Shown piece after piece: positions 41,465 to 50,515 of a stretch of 64,000 nt of DNA (position 1 is its first letter; every line of letters begins with the position of its first letter). A program made the position numbers and the translations under genes. Origin of the DNA: Sphingomonas sp. (GTDB lineage: Bacteria; Pseudomonadota; Alphaproteobacteria; Sphingomonadales; Sphingomonadaceae); contig NZ_SSMY01000002.1 in the NCBI RefSeq assembly GCF_004799495.1, positions 248,001 through 312,000 of the forward strand, in the 5' to 3' direction. The notes under the pieces were generated by a model. The model searched no databases. It was given only the letters and a program-made list of their open reading frames with translations, and was not told the origin of the DNA.

Positions 41465-42670
41465 ATGACCGAATTCACCACCGACTGGACCGCCGCGGGC
41501 GAGGCCGAGCTGGCTGACATCGTGGCGCTGCGCCGCGCGATCCATGCCGACCCGGAGATCGGCAATCACTGCCCGCGTACCACCGCGAAGCTGCGCGCCG
41601 CGCTCGAGGGGCTCCCGCTCGAAATCCACGAATCGACCTCGACCACCGGGTTCGTCGCAATCCTGCGCGGCGGAGGAAACAACGGGCGCACGGTGCTGCT
41701 GCGCGGCGACATGGACGCATTGCCGATGCCCGAGGAGACGGGGTTGGAGTTTGCGAGCCAGGTGCCGAATGCGATGCACGCCTGCGGTCATGACTCGCAT
41801 TGCTCGATGCTGGTCGGCGCAGCTCGCGCCCTCTCCGCCCGCAAGGATCAGCTCCCCGGCACCGTCGTCTTCATGTTCCAGCCCGGCGAGGAAGGACATC
41901 ACGGCGCGCGCTTCATGATCGAGGACGGGCTGCTCGACGTCGAGCGCCCCGACAGCGCGTTCGCGCTGCACATCGACCCCAATTCGAGCAAAGGCGCGGT
42001 GCGCACGCGATCGGGGCCGCTGCTCGCCTCGACCGACGCGCTCAACATCACCGTGCGCGGCGCTGGCGGGCATGCCGCGATGCCGCACGATTGCCTCGAC
42101 CCGATCCCCGCCGCCGCGGAGATCGTGACGGCGCTGTCGGTGTTCGTCGCGCGCCAGATCCCCGCGACCGATCCCGCCGTACTGTCGATCACCAAGATCG
42201 AGGCGGGGAGCGCGTATAACATCGTCCCCGCCGAGGTGCAGATGATCGGCACGCTGCGCACGCTGAGCGCGAAGACGCGCGAAAAGGCGCGCGCCGGGAT
42301 CGCGCGGATCGTCGAGCATGTCGCACAAGCGCACGGGCTGACCGCCGAACTGCGGATCGATGATGGTTATCCGGTGACGATGTGCGACCCGCGCGCGGTC
42401 GCGCTCGTGAAACAGGTCTCGGATAACTTCGGCGAGGAATATTGGCAGCCGATGCCGAGCCCGATCATGGGCGGCGAAGATTTCAGCTACGTGCTGCGCG
42501 AAGTTCCCGGCGCGATGGCGTTCATCGGCGTGGCGCCCGACGGCACCGACCCGGCCAAGAACCCGCCGCTCCACAATACGAAGATGACGATCGAAGAGAG
42601 CGTCATGGCGAAGGGCGTCGCGATGCACTGCGCCTATGCCGAGCGGTTCCTGGAGAACGGGTTCGATTGA
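41465..42670 (+). CDS. M20-family amidohydrolase (hippurate hydrolase type)
   Basis: A 401-residue zinc amidohydrolase of the peptidase M20D group, which removes acyl groups from amino acids. Metal-binding residues are visible in HACGHDSH, in GEEGHHGARFM and near GGEDFSYVLREVPG; GAGGHAAMPH begins the dimerisation domain. LRRAIHADPEIGNHCPRT near the N-terminus is family-typical, which fixes the start near 41465. The start lies directly after an intrinsic terminator hairpin, a highly unusual arrangement. Confidence 0.94.
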   Translation: MTEFTTDWTAAGEAELADIVALRRAIHADPEIGNHCPRTTAKLRAALEGLPLEIHESTSTTGFVAILRGGGNNGRTVLLRGDMDALPMPEETGLEFASQVPNAMHACGHDSHCSMLVGAARALSARKDQLPGTVVFMFQPGEEGHHGARFMIEDGLLDVERPDSAFALHIDPNSSKGAVRTRSGPLLASTDALNITVRGAGGHAAMPHDCLDPIPAAAEIVTALSVFVARQIPATDPAVLSITKIEAGSAYNIVPAEVQMIGTLRTLSAKTREKARAGIARIVEHVAQAHGLTAELRIDDGYPVTMCDPRAVALVKQVSDNFGEEYWQPMPSPIMGGEDFSYVLREVPGAMAFIGVAPDGTDPAKNPPLHNTKMTIEESVMAKGVAMHCAYAERFLENGFD

Positions 42671-42693
42671 GCGGCGGGGCCGCCGATGAGAAT

Positions 42694-42773
42694 CGTCACC
42701 CGGGACTTGATCCGGGGTCCCGCTTACTTCTGCGATCAAGGAAGCGGGGTGCCGGATCAAGTCCGGCATGACG
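42694..42773. repeat. Long imperfect inverted repeat of the GGATCAAGTCCGG type
   Basis: CGTCACCCGGGACTTGATCC with GGGGTCCCGCTT is inverted as AAGCGGGGTGCC with GGATCAAGTCCGGCATGACG, two arms of 32 bases around 16. I recognise this kind of dispersed palindrome from alphaproteobacterial genomes, where it is intergenic. Here its last bases (CATGACG) supply the annotated ATG of the acetyltransferase gene. Confidence 0.75.
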
Positions 42774-43421
42774 AAGGTGTTTAGGGCCGATCCCGCGCTC
42801 ATCGCCCGCTGGGCCGACGCGTGGGCGATATCTCGCGGAGCCGCGTCGCCCGTAGCGCGCGACGGCGGCATCTACATCCACGTCGGCAGCGAGGAACAGG
42901 TCGGCCGCTACATCTTCCCCCGCCTCGACCCTGACGCCATCCGCGATCTCACCGCGCGGATCGATCGGCCGCTCCTGTATCTCAAGGTCTGCGCCGAAGC
43001 CGCCGCCGTGCGGCCGTTGCTCCCGCCGGGCTGGGAGATCGCCCCGCCCGGCTACATGATGACCGCGCCGGTGTCGGCGATGCTCGACCGGCCCGCCGAC
43101 CTGTCACCGAATTTCGCGCTGAGCATCGACTGCGACGGCCCGATCGTCTTTGCCGGCATCACCGACTCCGCTGGCGAAGAGGCGGCGCGCGGGCGCATCG
43201 TCCTCCTCGATGATCTCGTAGTGTTCGACCGCATCCGCACCGCCGACGCGTATCAGCGCCAGGGCCTCGCCACCGCGATCATGCGCGCGCTGGCGGTACA
43301 GGCCGACGCCCGCGGTCTTCGCGCCGCGATACTGTGCGCGACCCCGCCCGGCCGCGCTCTCTACCAGACTCTCGGCTGGTCGCTGCACAGCCATTACACC
43401 ACGGCCTCGCTCAGCCCGTGA
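42768..43421 (+). CDS. GNAT family acetyltransferase
   Basis: A 217-residue protein. The C-terminal half carries the acetyl-CoA site: VVFDRIRTADAYQRQGLATAIMRAL and LYQTLGW, as in GNAT enzymes; the N-terminal 100 residues are a less conserved domain. The substrate is unknown. The ATG at 42768 lies in the dispersed repeat; GTG at 42777 is an alternative start that would shorten the protein by three residues. It is followed closely by the OPT transporter gene. Confidence 0.85.
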   Translation: MTKVFRADPALIARWADAWAISRGAASPVARDGGIYIHVGSEEQVGRYIFPRLDPDAIRDLTARIDRPLLYLKVCAEAAAVRPLLPPGWEIAPPGYMMTAPVSAMLDRPADLSPNFALSIDCDGPIVFAGITDSAGEEAARGRIVLLDDLVVFDRIRTADAYQRQGLATAIMRALAVQADARGLRAAILCATPPGRALYQTLGWSLHSHYTTASLSP

Positions 43422-43441
43422 AACTGTGCCACGGTGCGGGA

Positions 43442-45397
43442 ATGGCTACTTCCGCACCCACCCGCCCGCTCGCCGAACTCACGCTTCGCGGCGTCCTGCT
43501 CGGTGGGATCATCACTTTGCTGTTCACTGCGGCGAACGTCTATCTTGGGCTCAAGGTCGGGCTGACCTTCGCGACGTCGATCCCGGCGGCGGTGATTTCG
43601 ATGGCGATCCTGCGGATGTTCAAGGGCGCGACGATCCTGGAGAACAATATCGTCCAGACGATCGCGAGCGCGGCGGGGACGTTGGCGGCGATCATCTTCG
43701 TGCTGCCGGGTCTCGTGATGATCGGCTGGTGGCACGGCTTCCCCTATGTCCAGACCGCGATGATAACCGCGACCGGCGGCATTTTGGGCGTGATGTTCTC
43801 GGTCCCCCTGCGCCGCGCGTTGGTGGTCGATACCGACCTCCCCTATCCCGAAGGCGTCGCTGCCGCAGAGGTGTTGCAAATCGGCGCCGGGTCGCGCGAA
43901 GGCGCGGAGGAAAGTCGCCGCGGATTGTGGGTGCTGATCTGGAACAGCATCGCCTCCGCCGGGTTTGCGATCTTCACGCAGACCAAGATCGTCACCGACA
44001 CCGCCGCGACGACGTTCCGCACCGGCAAGGGCGCGACGGGCATTTCGGGGAGCCTGTCGTTCGCGCTGCTCGGGGTCGGGCATCTGGTCGGGATTTCGGT
44101 CGGCGCGGCGATGGGGCTGGGCCTCGTGATCGGCTGGTTCGTGCTGTTGCCGATCCTGACCGCGCAGCAACCGATGCCGGCGCTCGACATCGCCGCATGG
44201 GTCGACACGATCTTCAAGCAGGACGTGCGTTTCTTCGGCGCGGGGGTTATCGGCGTCGCGGCGATCTGGACCTTGCTCAAGATCGCAGGACCCGTGATCG
44301 GCGGCGTACGCTCGGCGATGGCGGCGAGCGCGGCGCGCAACGCTGGCCAGGCGCTCGCGCTGGAGGAGCGCGATCTACCGATCGCCTGGGTCGCCGGCGT
44401 GTCGGTGCTGACGCTGGTGCCGATCGCGTGGCTGTTATGGGATGTGATCAGCGGCGGCGCGCTGGCGGGGTCGGCGTTCGCGCTGATCGCCGGCGCACTG
44501 GTGTTCGTGGTGGTGATCGGGTTGCTGATCGCGGCGGTGACGGGGTACATGGCCGGGCTGATCGGGGCGTCGAATTCGCCGGTGTCGGGGATCGGCATCC
44601 TGTCGGTGCTCGGTTCCGCGCTGATGCTGGTCGGACTGTTCGGTCAGCATCCCGGCGCCGATACGACCTCCGCACTGATCGCCTATTCGCTGATCGTCAC
44701 CGGGATCGTGTTCGGCGTCGCGACGATCTCCAACGACAATCTGCAGGATCTGAAGACCGGACAGCTGGTGGGCGCAACCCCGTGGAAGCAGCAGGTCGCG
44801 CTGGTGATTGGCGTCGTGTTCGGATCGATCATCATCCCGCCGGTGCTCAATGTGCTCAACAGCGGTATCGGGTTCGTCGGCGCGCCAGGGGCCGGACCGA
44901 ACGCGCTGGCGGCGCCGCAGGCGGGGCTGATCTCCGCGCTTGCCAAGGGCGTGCTGTCGGGCGACGCGAACTGGACGATGCTGGGCTATGGCGCACTCGC
45001 GGGGGTCGCGCTCATCGTGCTCGACGAAGTGATGGGGATGCTCAAGCTCCTGCGCTTGCCCCCGCTCGGCGTCGCGCTCGGCATCTATCTGCCGATGGCG
45101 GTGATTCTGCCGACGGTGCTCGGATCGGTGATCGGCTGGTTTTACGACCGCTGGGCGCGGCGCAGCGCCAATCCGGAAGCCGCCGAACGCATGGGGACGC
45201 TGACCGCGACGGGGATGATCGTCGGCGAAAGCCTGTGGGGCGTCGCGTTCGCGTTCATCGTCTATCTGACCGCGAAGGATGCGCCGCTGGCGCTGGTTGG
45301 GCCGGGGTACGAGATACTTGCGCTGGTCGGCGGGACGATCCTGTTCCTGGCGATCGTCGGCGTGCTGTACAACTATGCCCGCCGCGCCTCGCGCTAG
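43442..45397 (+). CDS. OPT family oligopeptide transporter
   Basis: A 651-residue inner-membrane protein with about 15 hydrophobic segments. NVYLGLKVGLTFATSIPAA and DLPYPEGVAAAEVL are marks of the bacterial OPT family, which imports oligopeptides or metal chelates. It begins 20 bases after the acetyltransferase stop, so they may share a transcript; the M20 hydrolase upstream would fit a peptide-use theme. The end overlaps the convergent GH130 gene by four bases. Confidence 0.93.
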   Translation: MATSAPTRPLAELTLRGVLLGGIITLLFTAANVYLGLKVGLTFATSIPAAVISMAILRMFKGATILENNIVQTIASAAGTLAAIIFVLPGLVMIGWWHGFPYVQTAMITATGGILGVMFSVPLRRALVVDTDLPYPEGVAAAEVLQIGAGSREGAEESRRGLWVLIWNSIASAGFAIFTQTKIVTDTAATTFRTGKGATGISGSLSFALLGVGHLVGISVGAAMGLGLVIGWFVLLPILTAQQPMPALDIAAWVDTIFKQDVRFFGAGVIGVAAIWTLLKIAGPVIGGVRSAMAASAARNAGQALALEERDLPIAWVAGVSVLTLVPIAWLLWDVISGGALAGSAFALIAGALVFVVVIGLLIAAVTGYMAGLIGASNSPVSGIGILSVLGSALMLVGLFGQHPGADTTSALIAYSLIVTGIVFGVATISNDNLQDLKTGQLVGATPWKQQVALVIGVVFGSIIIPPVLNVLNSGIGFVGAPGAGPNALAAPQAGLISALAKGVLSGDANWTMLGYGALAGVALIVLDEVMGMLKLLRLPPLGVALGIYLPMAVILPTVLGSVIGWFYDRWARRSANPEAAERMGTLTATGMIVGESLWGVAFAFIVYLTAKDAPLALVGPGYEILALVGGTILFLAIVGVLYNYARRASR

Positions 45398-46680
45398 ATC
45401 ATCGACGCGACGAGATCCTTGATCGGCACGAACGCGAACGCGACCGAGCTGTCGGCGACGCCATAGGGCAGGAACAGGCATTCGCCGTGGCGGATCGCGC
45501 CGCACGAATAGACGACGTTGGGGACATAGCCCTCGCGGTCCTGGTCGGCGGCGGCGAGGATCGGGTGCGGCGTGCGGCCGATGACCTTCGACGGATCGTC
45601 CTTATCGAGCAGCACCGCGCCGATCGAATATTTGCGCATCGCGCCGACGCCATGGGTCAGCAGCAGCCAGCCTTCGTCGAGTTCCACCGGCGGACCACAA
45701 TTGCCGATCTGGACGAGCTCCCACGGATAATACGGCTCGAGGATCCGCACCCCCTCTTCCCAATGCGTCAGCCGGTCGGAATCAAGCAGGTACAGGTTCT
45801 CGCCATCCTGCCGCCCGATCGCGAGGTAGCGCCCGCCGACCTGCCGCGGGAACAGCGCGATCCCCTTGTTGCGCGCCGCCGGCCCGGTCATCGGCACCAG
45901 GTCGAACGCGCGGAAATCCTTCGTCCGCAGCAGCTCCGACTGGATGTGCGAGCCGTTGTACGCGGTGTACGTCCCGAGCCATTCGACCTCACCGTCGTCG
46001 TGGCGGAACTGGACGAGGCGCAGATCCTCCAGCCCCTTCGACTGCGCGTCGGTGATCGGGAAGATGACGGTGCCCGACAGCGTCGAATCGCGATGGCGGT
46101 ACACCGTGACCGGCCCCGAGGGTACCTGCTCCTCGTCGCTGCCCTGCACGTCGGCGGCGGTGGCGAAGGGCGGTTCGGGCGCGAGCTTCAATTCGTTCTT
46201 CGCGGTGATGATGCCCTCGCGGAACGCGACCGAGGAGATGTGCCCCTCGCCCACCGCGCGCAGGCTCATCAGGATACGCATCGACCCCTTGGGCATGCCC
46301 GACTGGTCGAAATGCGGCACCGCGCTGGGGTTCATCAGCGCGGCCGCGGCATAGCTGTACTCGTGGCAGAAATAGGCACCGATCAACTGACGCTTTTCGT
46401 CGCCGATCTCGCGCCCGTCGAGGCCCATCAATTGCTCGATCTCGTCGTAGCGAGTCATGAACACGCGGCGCGTCTGCCAGTGCCGCGCCTCGAAATCCTT
46501 GAGTACCGTCTCCAGTTCTTCGCGGGTTTCCTGCGGACTCAATTCGAGCACCTCGCCGACGAGACGCTCCGTCCGCCCCGACGACGCGCCGCCCGGTGCC
46601 CAACCGATATGGAACGGGCGCACCACGACTCGCGAAGGATCGGCATACAACCGCAATCTATGCGTGAAGATATCGAGCAA
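45394..46680 (-). CDS. Glycoside hydrolase family 130 protein
   Basis: A 428-residue enzyme with the five-bladed beta-propeller of GH130, whose members are phosphorylases or hydrolases of beta-mannosides. Family-like segments are EWLGTYTAYNG, ELLRTKDFRAF, LDEGWLLLTHG and NVVYSCGA. The start codon is probably TTG at 46680, since no ATG exists between it and the stop of the upstream gene; it lies 48 bases after that stop, so the pair are an operon. Cytoplasmic, no signal peptide. Confidence 0.9.
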   Translation of the reverse strand: MLDIFTHRLRLYADPSRVVVRPFHIGWAPGGASSGRTERLVGEVLELSPQETREELETVLKDFEARHWQTRRVFMTRYDEIEQLMGLDGREIGDEKRQLIGAYFCHEYSYAAAALMNPSAVPHFDQSGMPKGSMRILMSLRAVGEGHISSVAFREGIITAKNELKLAPEPPFATAADVQGSDEEQVPSGPVTVYRHRDSTLSGTVIFPITDAQSKGLEDLRLVQFRHDDGEVEWLGTYTAYNGSHIQSELLRTKDFRAFDLVPMTGPAARNKGIALFPRQVGGRYLAIGRQDGENLYLLDSDRLTHWEEGVRILEPYYPWELVQIGNCGPPVELDEGWLLLTHGVGAMRKYSIGAVLLDKDDPSKVIGRTPHPILAAADQDREGYVPNVVYSCGAIRHGECLFLPYGVADSSVAFAFVPIKDLVASMI

Positions 46681-46728
46681 CGAGAAAGCCCCGCTTGTAG
46701 TTCTTCCAAGCGGCGCCGCGTGTCGTTG

Positions 46729-48996
46729 CTACGCGACGGCGCGGGCCTCCCCTGCCACGGTTGCGGCGGCTTTTCCAAGCGCTGAAATCGCGCACGACGC
46801 CAATTGCAGCGCCAAAATCGATTCGGCGCCCTGATTCCGGTTGAGCCCGTGCGGCATCAGCCCGTCGAAACACCCGCCGTCCTGCGCCGTCGCGAGCGGC
46901 AGGTCGAGGTCGTTCTGCCCGAGATACCAGCGATACGCCCGTGCCGCTTCGTCGCACCAGCGCGTGTCGCGAGTCGCCTTGAACGCCGCCGCGCAGGCGT
47001 CGATCGTCGCCTGCGCCTCGAGCGGCTGCTGGTCGAACGCCAGCGGCGCTTCGTACACGCGGCCGAAGCTCTCGGTACCGACCGCGCGGAAACGGCCATC
47101 GGGGCTGGTCTGGTGCGCAACGATCCAGTCGAGCGTGTTGAGGCCAGCAGCGAGCAGGTCGTCGCGGCCCAGCGCCATGCCGGCGCGGATCAACGCCTCG
47201 GGCAGTCGCGCATTGTCGTACGCCAGCACGATTTCGAACCACTCCCATTCGGGCCGCCGCGCGTCCTCGAGCAACGCGAGCAGATCGTTCGAGAAGCGCT
47301 CGAGGATGTTGCGTGCGAGCTGATGCCCGGGATGCGCGCCGAGCATCGCGGCCGCGCCGAGCATCGCGAACGCTTGCGCGCGCGGGCTGATCAGGTCGAA
47401 CGCGATCCCAGCCGTCTCGTCGAACAATCGCGCCGCCCAGTCACGATGCTTGGCCTGCGGCGCGCGTTTGGCGGTCACACCGAGCGCCCAGATCGTGCGG
47501 CCGTTCGAATCTTCCGACCCCTGATCCTCGCACCAACTGCGGTCGAAATTCATGAAATTGCGGAATCGCCGCTTGTCCGGATTCCAGGCGTATTGAACGA
47601 ACGCCGCGTACACCGTCATCCATTTGTCGCGCACATCGTCGTCGAGATCGGGCACCGCGCTCATCAGCATTAGCGCGCGGACATTGTCGTCGATGCAGTA
47701 ACCGTGGCGCCGATCGGGTACCGACAGGATCGCATGCTGGAACATGCCAGTCGCGTCGCTCATCCGCTCGACCGCGGCGATATTGGGCTGCAGGACGGGG
47801 AGGATCGTGTTGCTCTTGATCCGGTGCGGGCGCGCCGCGACGATGCTGTCGATGGCACCCATCGACGCCTCGGCGAGCCGCGGCCAGATCATCGTGCGCC
47901 CGCGCGCATAGGCGCGGCGCGACACCTCGGCGCGGTCGCCGTCGTCGCGCAGCAACCGCGAAATCTCGCGCGCGAATCCTTCGACGTCCCCGAAATCGAC
48001 GATCACGCCGTGCCCGTCGGCGAGGATTTCGCTGGCATGGATATAGGGCGTCGACACCACCGGCTTGCCCACCCCGACGGCGTAGCTTAGCGCGCCCGAC
48101 GTGACTTGTTGCGGGTTGGTGTAGGGCGTGACGTACAGGTCGGCCGCCTGGAGGTAGTCGAGCAACTCCTCATGCTCGATGAACCCGTCGATGAAGCGGA
48201 CGTGATCCGCCACGCCGCGTTCGGCAGCAAGCGCCTTCAGCGAGTCGCGATAGGCTTCGCCGGCATGGGCGACGACATTGGGGTGCGTCGCGCCGAGCAC
48301 GACGTAGAGCGCGTGCGGGTTTGCCGCGACTACCGCGGGCATCGCCGAAATGACGCTCTCGATCCCCTTGTTCGGCGCGAGCAGCCCGAAGGTGAGCAAT
48401 ACCTTGCGCCCTTCCCAGCCGAAGCGCGGTTTCATGCTGTCGGGGTCGACCAGCGCACGGTCGGGGACGCCGTGCGGGATCATCATGATCGCCTTGGGGT
48501 TGGCGCCGTACACGCGGACCAGGATCTCGCGGCCGATTTCGGCCATCACCACGACCTTCGCGGCACGCTTGAGCAGGCCGTCCATCACGCGGCGCTGATC
48601 GTCGCTGGGCCGGTCGAGCACGGTGTGGAGCGTGACGATCACCGGCAGCGACACGCGGTCGAGCAGCGCGAGGATCAGGTCGCCGGCGGGGCCGCCATAG
48701 ATGCCATATTCGTGCTGCACCCACACCGCCCGCGCCCCGCTCGCCTCGATATCGCGCGCCGCGGCAAGATACGCCATGCGGTCGTTCTGCTGGATCGTGC
48801 CGGTCACGGCGGGCGGATAGTCATAGCCCTGCAACCGGTCGTTCATCGCATAGACGTCGACCTGCATGTCCGGGAAGCGGTCGACCAGCGCCTGATAGGT
48901 GTCGGTCGTATATGTCGCGATGCCGCATTGCCGCGGTAGGAAGTTGCCGATCAGCGCGATATGATTGGTGCGCGGCGATACGAACGACGAGGCCAT
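46729..48996 (-). CDS. Two-domain glycosyltransferase (GT4 plus helical-barrel domain)
   Basis: A 755-residue cytoplasmic protein. Residues about 10-385 are a GT-B glycosyltransferase of family 4 (GNFLPRQCGIATYTTD, LTFGLLAPNKGIE and YTNPQQVTSGALSYAVG, the latter around the donor-site acid). Residues about 400-745 resemble an alpha/alpha barrel of the kind seen in glycosidases (HGYCIDDNVRALMLM, SEDSNGRTIWALGV), so the chain may make and trim a glycan. It precedes the GH130 gene. The ATG at 48996 follows GAAGAG, and the frame above it overlaps no other feature. Confidence 0.9.
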   Translation of the reverse strand: MASSFVSPRTNHIALIGNFLPRQCGIATYTTDTYQALVDRFPDMQVDVYAMNDRLQGYDYPPAVTGTIQQNDRMAYLAAARDIEASGARAVWVQHEYGIYGGPAGDLILALLDRVSLPVIVTLHTVLDRPSDDQRRVMDGLLKRAAKVVVMAEIGREILVRVYGANPKAIMMIPHGVPDRALVDPDSMKPRFGWEGRKVLLTFGLLAPNKGIESVISAMPAVVAANPHALYVVLGATHPNVVAHAGEAYRDSLKALAAERGVADHVRFIDGFIEHEELLDYLQAADLYVTPYTNPQQVTSGALSYAVGVGKPVVSTPYIHASEILADGHGVIVDFGDVEGFAREISRLLRDDGDRAEVSRRAYARGRTMIWPRLAEASMGAIDSIVAARPHRIKSNTILPVLQPNIAAVERMSDATGMFQHAILSVPDRRHGYCIDDNVRALMLMSAVPDLDDDVRDKWMTVYAAFVQYAWNPDKRRFRNFMNFDRSWCEDQGSEDSNGRTIWALGVTAKRAPQAKHRDWAARLFDETAGIAFDLISPRAQAFAMLGAAAMLGAHPGHQLARNILERFSNDLLALLEDARRPEWEWFEIVLAYDNARLPEALIRAGMALGRDDLLAAGLNTLDWIVAHQTSPDGRFRAVGTESFGRVYEAPLAFDQQPLEAQATIDACAAAFKATRDTRWCDEAARAYRWYLGQNDLDLPLATAQDGGCFDGLMPHGLNRNQGAESILALQLASCAISALGKAAATVAGEARAVA

Positions 48997-49137
48997 CTCT
49001 TCGAATTTCCTAAATGAAATGGGCGGATTACCTTCGCGCCTCTCGCCTCCCTGAACGGATTGAAAGGAATATGGTTGCACCGATGTTGCGCCGCAACAAA
49101 GGATTCGTACTGATGCGTGTTAAGGGCGCGGGGAAAG

Positions 49138-49584
49138 CTACCCACGCCCGCGATACGGCGCGACGCCCTGATCGGGGAGCCACACGCCGTCAGGCGCCGG
49201 CCCCGATTGCCAGAACACGTCGATCGGGATGCCGCCGCGCGGGTACCAATAGCCGCCGATGCGCAGCCATTGCGGCTTCATCTCGGCGACCAGCCGCTCG
49301 CCGATCCCCACGGTGCAATCCTCGTGGAACGCGGCATGGTTGCGAAACGACCCGAGAAACAGTTTGAGCGATTTCGATTCGACGATCGTCTCGCCGGGCA
49401 CGTAATCGATCACCAGATGCGCGAAGTCGGGCTGGCCGGTGACCGGGCAGAGCGAGGTGAATTCGGGCACGGCGAAGCGCACCAGATACGCGGTGCCGCC
49501 GCGCGGATTGGGAACGTAGTCGAGCACCGCCGCTTCGGGCGATGCGGGCAGGCTGCTCGCCTGGCCGAGATGTTTCGGGGTCAT
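49138..49584 (-). CDS. queF: NADPH-dependent 7-cyano-7-deazaguanine reductase
   Basis: Reduces preQ0 to preQ1 in the synthesis of the tRNA base queuosine. The 148-residue protein is of the short, single-domain QueF type: the nucleophilic Cys46 and Asp53 are in [11 protein letters not shown], the substrate-binding Glu is in [19 protein letters not shown] and HEDC follows. ATG at 49584 is chosen (an upstream Met at 49611 adds nine residues). It stands alone, divergent from the rhodanese gene. Confidence 0.96.
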   Translation of the reverse strand: MTPKHLGQASSLPASPEAAVLDYVPNPRGGTAYLVRFAVPEFTSLCPVTGQPDFAHLVIDYVPGETIVESKSLKLFLGSFRNHAAFHEDCTVGIGERLVAEMKPQWLRIGGYWYPRGGIPIDVFWQSGPAPDGVWLPDQGVAPYRGRG

Positions 49585-49666
49585 GGCGGCTATGTAGGGG
49601 CGAGCCGGCACAAAGGAAATGACCCGGGCCGTTGCCCCTCCCCGGCCCGCATCCTAAGGTTCGGCG

Positions 49667-50515
49667 ATGGATGCGCTGGTGACGACGCGATGGCTAGCCG
49701 CCGAACTCGGCGCGGGCGACCTATGCGTGGTCGACGCGACCTATTTCGGGTCGGTGCCGGGCGGTCCGCAGCGCGATGCGCGCGCGGAATATGAAGCGGC
49801 GCATATTCCCGGCGCGGTGTTTCTCGACCTCGAAAGCCTCGCCGATGCGAGCAGCGATTTGCCCTCGATGCTGCCCCCGCCCGACCAGTTCGCCGCGCGG
49901 ATGGAGTCGCTTGGGGTCGGCGACGGCGACCGCATCGTCCTCTACGACGTGTCGCACTATCACACCGCGACGCGCGCGTGGTGGATGCTGCGGACGATGG
50001 GCGCGCGCGATGTCGCGATCCTCGACGGCGGGCTCGCGAAATGGCGCGCCGAGGGCCGGCCGGTCGATAGCGGTGCGGCACAACCGGCGCGGGCGAGCTT
50101 TATGCCGCGTTTCGATCCCAAAGGCGTCCGCTCGCTCGATCAAATGACGGGGAATATCGTCAGTCGAGACGAGCAAGTCCTCGACGCCCGCTCCCCCGCG
50201 CGCTTTTCTGGTGAGGAATCCGACCCGCGCCCCGGCAACGGCGCCGGGCACATTCCGGGGTCGCTCAACTTGCCCTACGGCCGCCTGCTCAACGCCGACG
50301 GGACGTGGAAAAGCACCACCGTGCTCAAGGCCGCGTTCGACGCCGCCGGCATCGACCTGACTAAGCCGCTGGTGACGACCTGTGGCTCGGGCATCACCGC
50401 CGCAGTGCTCGCGTTCGGCGCGCACCTGCTGGGCGCCGACGCCGCGCTCTACGACGGCAGCTGGTCCGAATGGGGCGGCGACCCCTCCACCCCCAAGGCG
50501 ACGGGAGCGGCATGA
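49667..50515 (+). CDS. sseA: Sulfurtransferase (3-mercaptopyruvate/thiosulfate, rhodanese family)
   Basis: A 282-residue protein with two rhodanese domains (about 1-135 inactive and 150-282 active). The active-site loop is CGSGIT with Cys239, the sequence typical of 3-mercaptopyruvate sulfurtransferase rather than thiosulfate sulfurtransferase. EYEAAHIPGAVFLDL is the family entry. The next gene, a cystathionine beta-lyase, starts inside its last codons, so sulfur-amino-acid use is the probable joint theme. Confidence 0.93.
   Translation: MDALVTTRWLAAELGAGDLCVVDATYFGSVPGGPQRDARAEYEAAHIPGAVFLDLESLADASSDLPSMLPPPDQFAARMESLGVGDGDRIVLYDVSHYHTATRAWWMLRTMGARDVAILDGGLAKWRAEGRPVDSGAAQPARASFMPRFDPKGVRSLDQMTGNIVSRDEQVLDARSPARFSGEESDPRPGNGAGHIPGSLNLPYGRLLNADGTWKSTTVLKAAFDAAGIDLTKPLVTTCGSGITAAVLAFGAHLLGADAALYDGSWSEWGGDPSTPKATGAA

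Noticed and set aside
43426..46785. 1119-codon open frame
   Set aside because: Arg/Asp/Gly-rich shadow frame of the OPT transporter and antisense of GH130, without any family feature.
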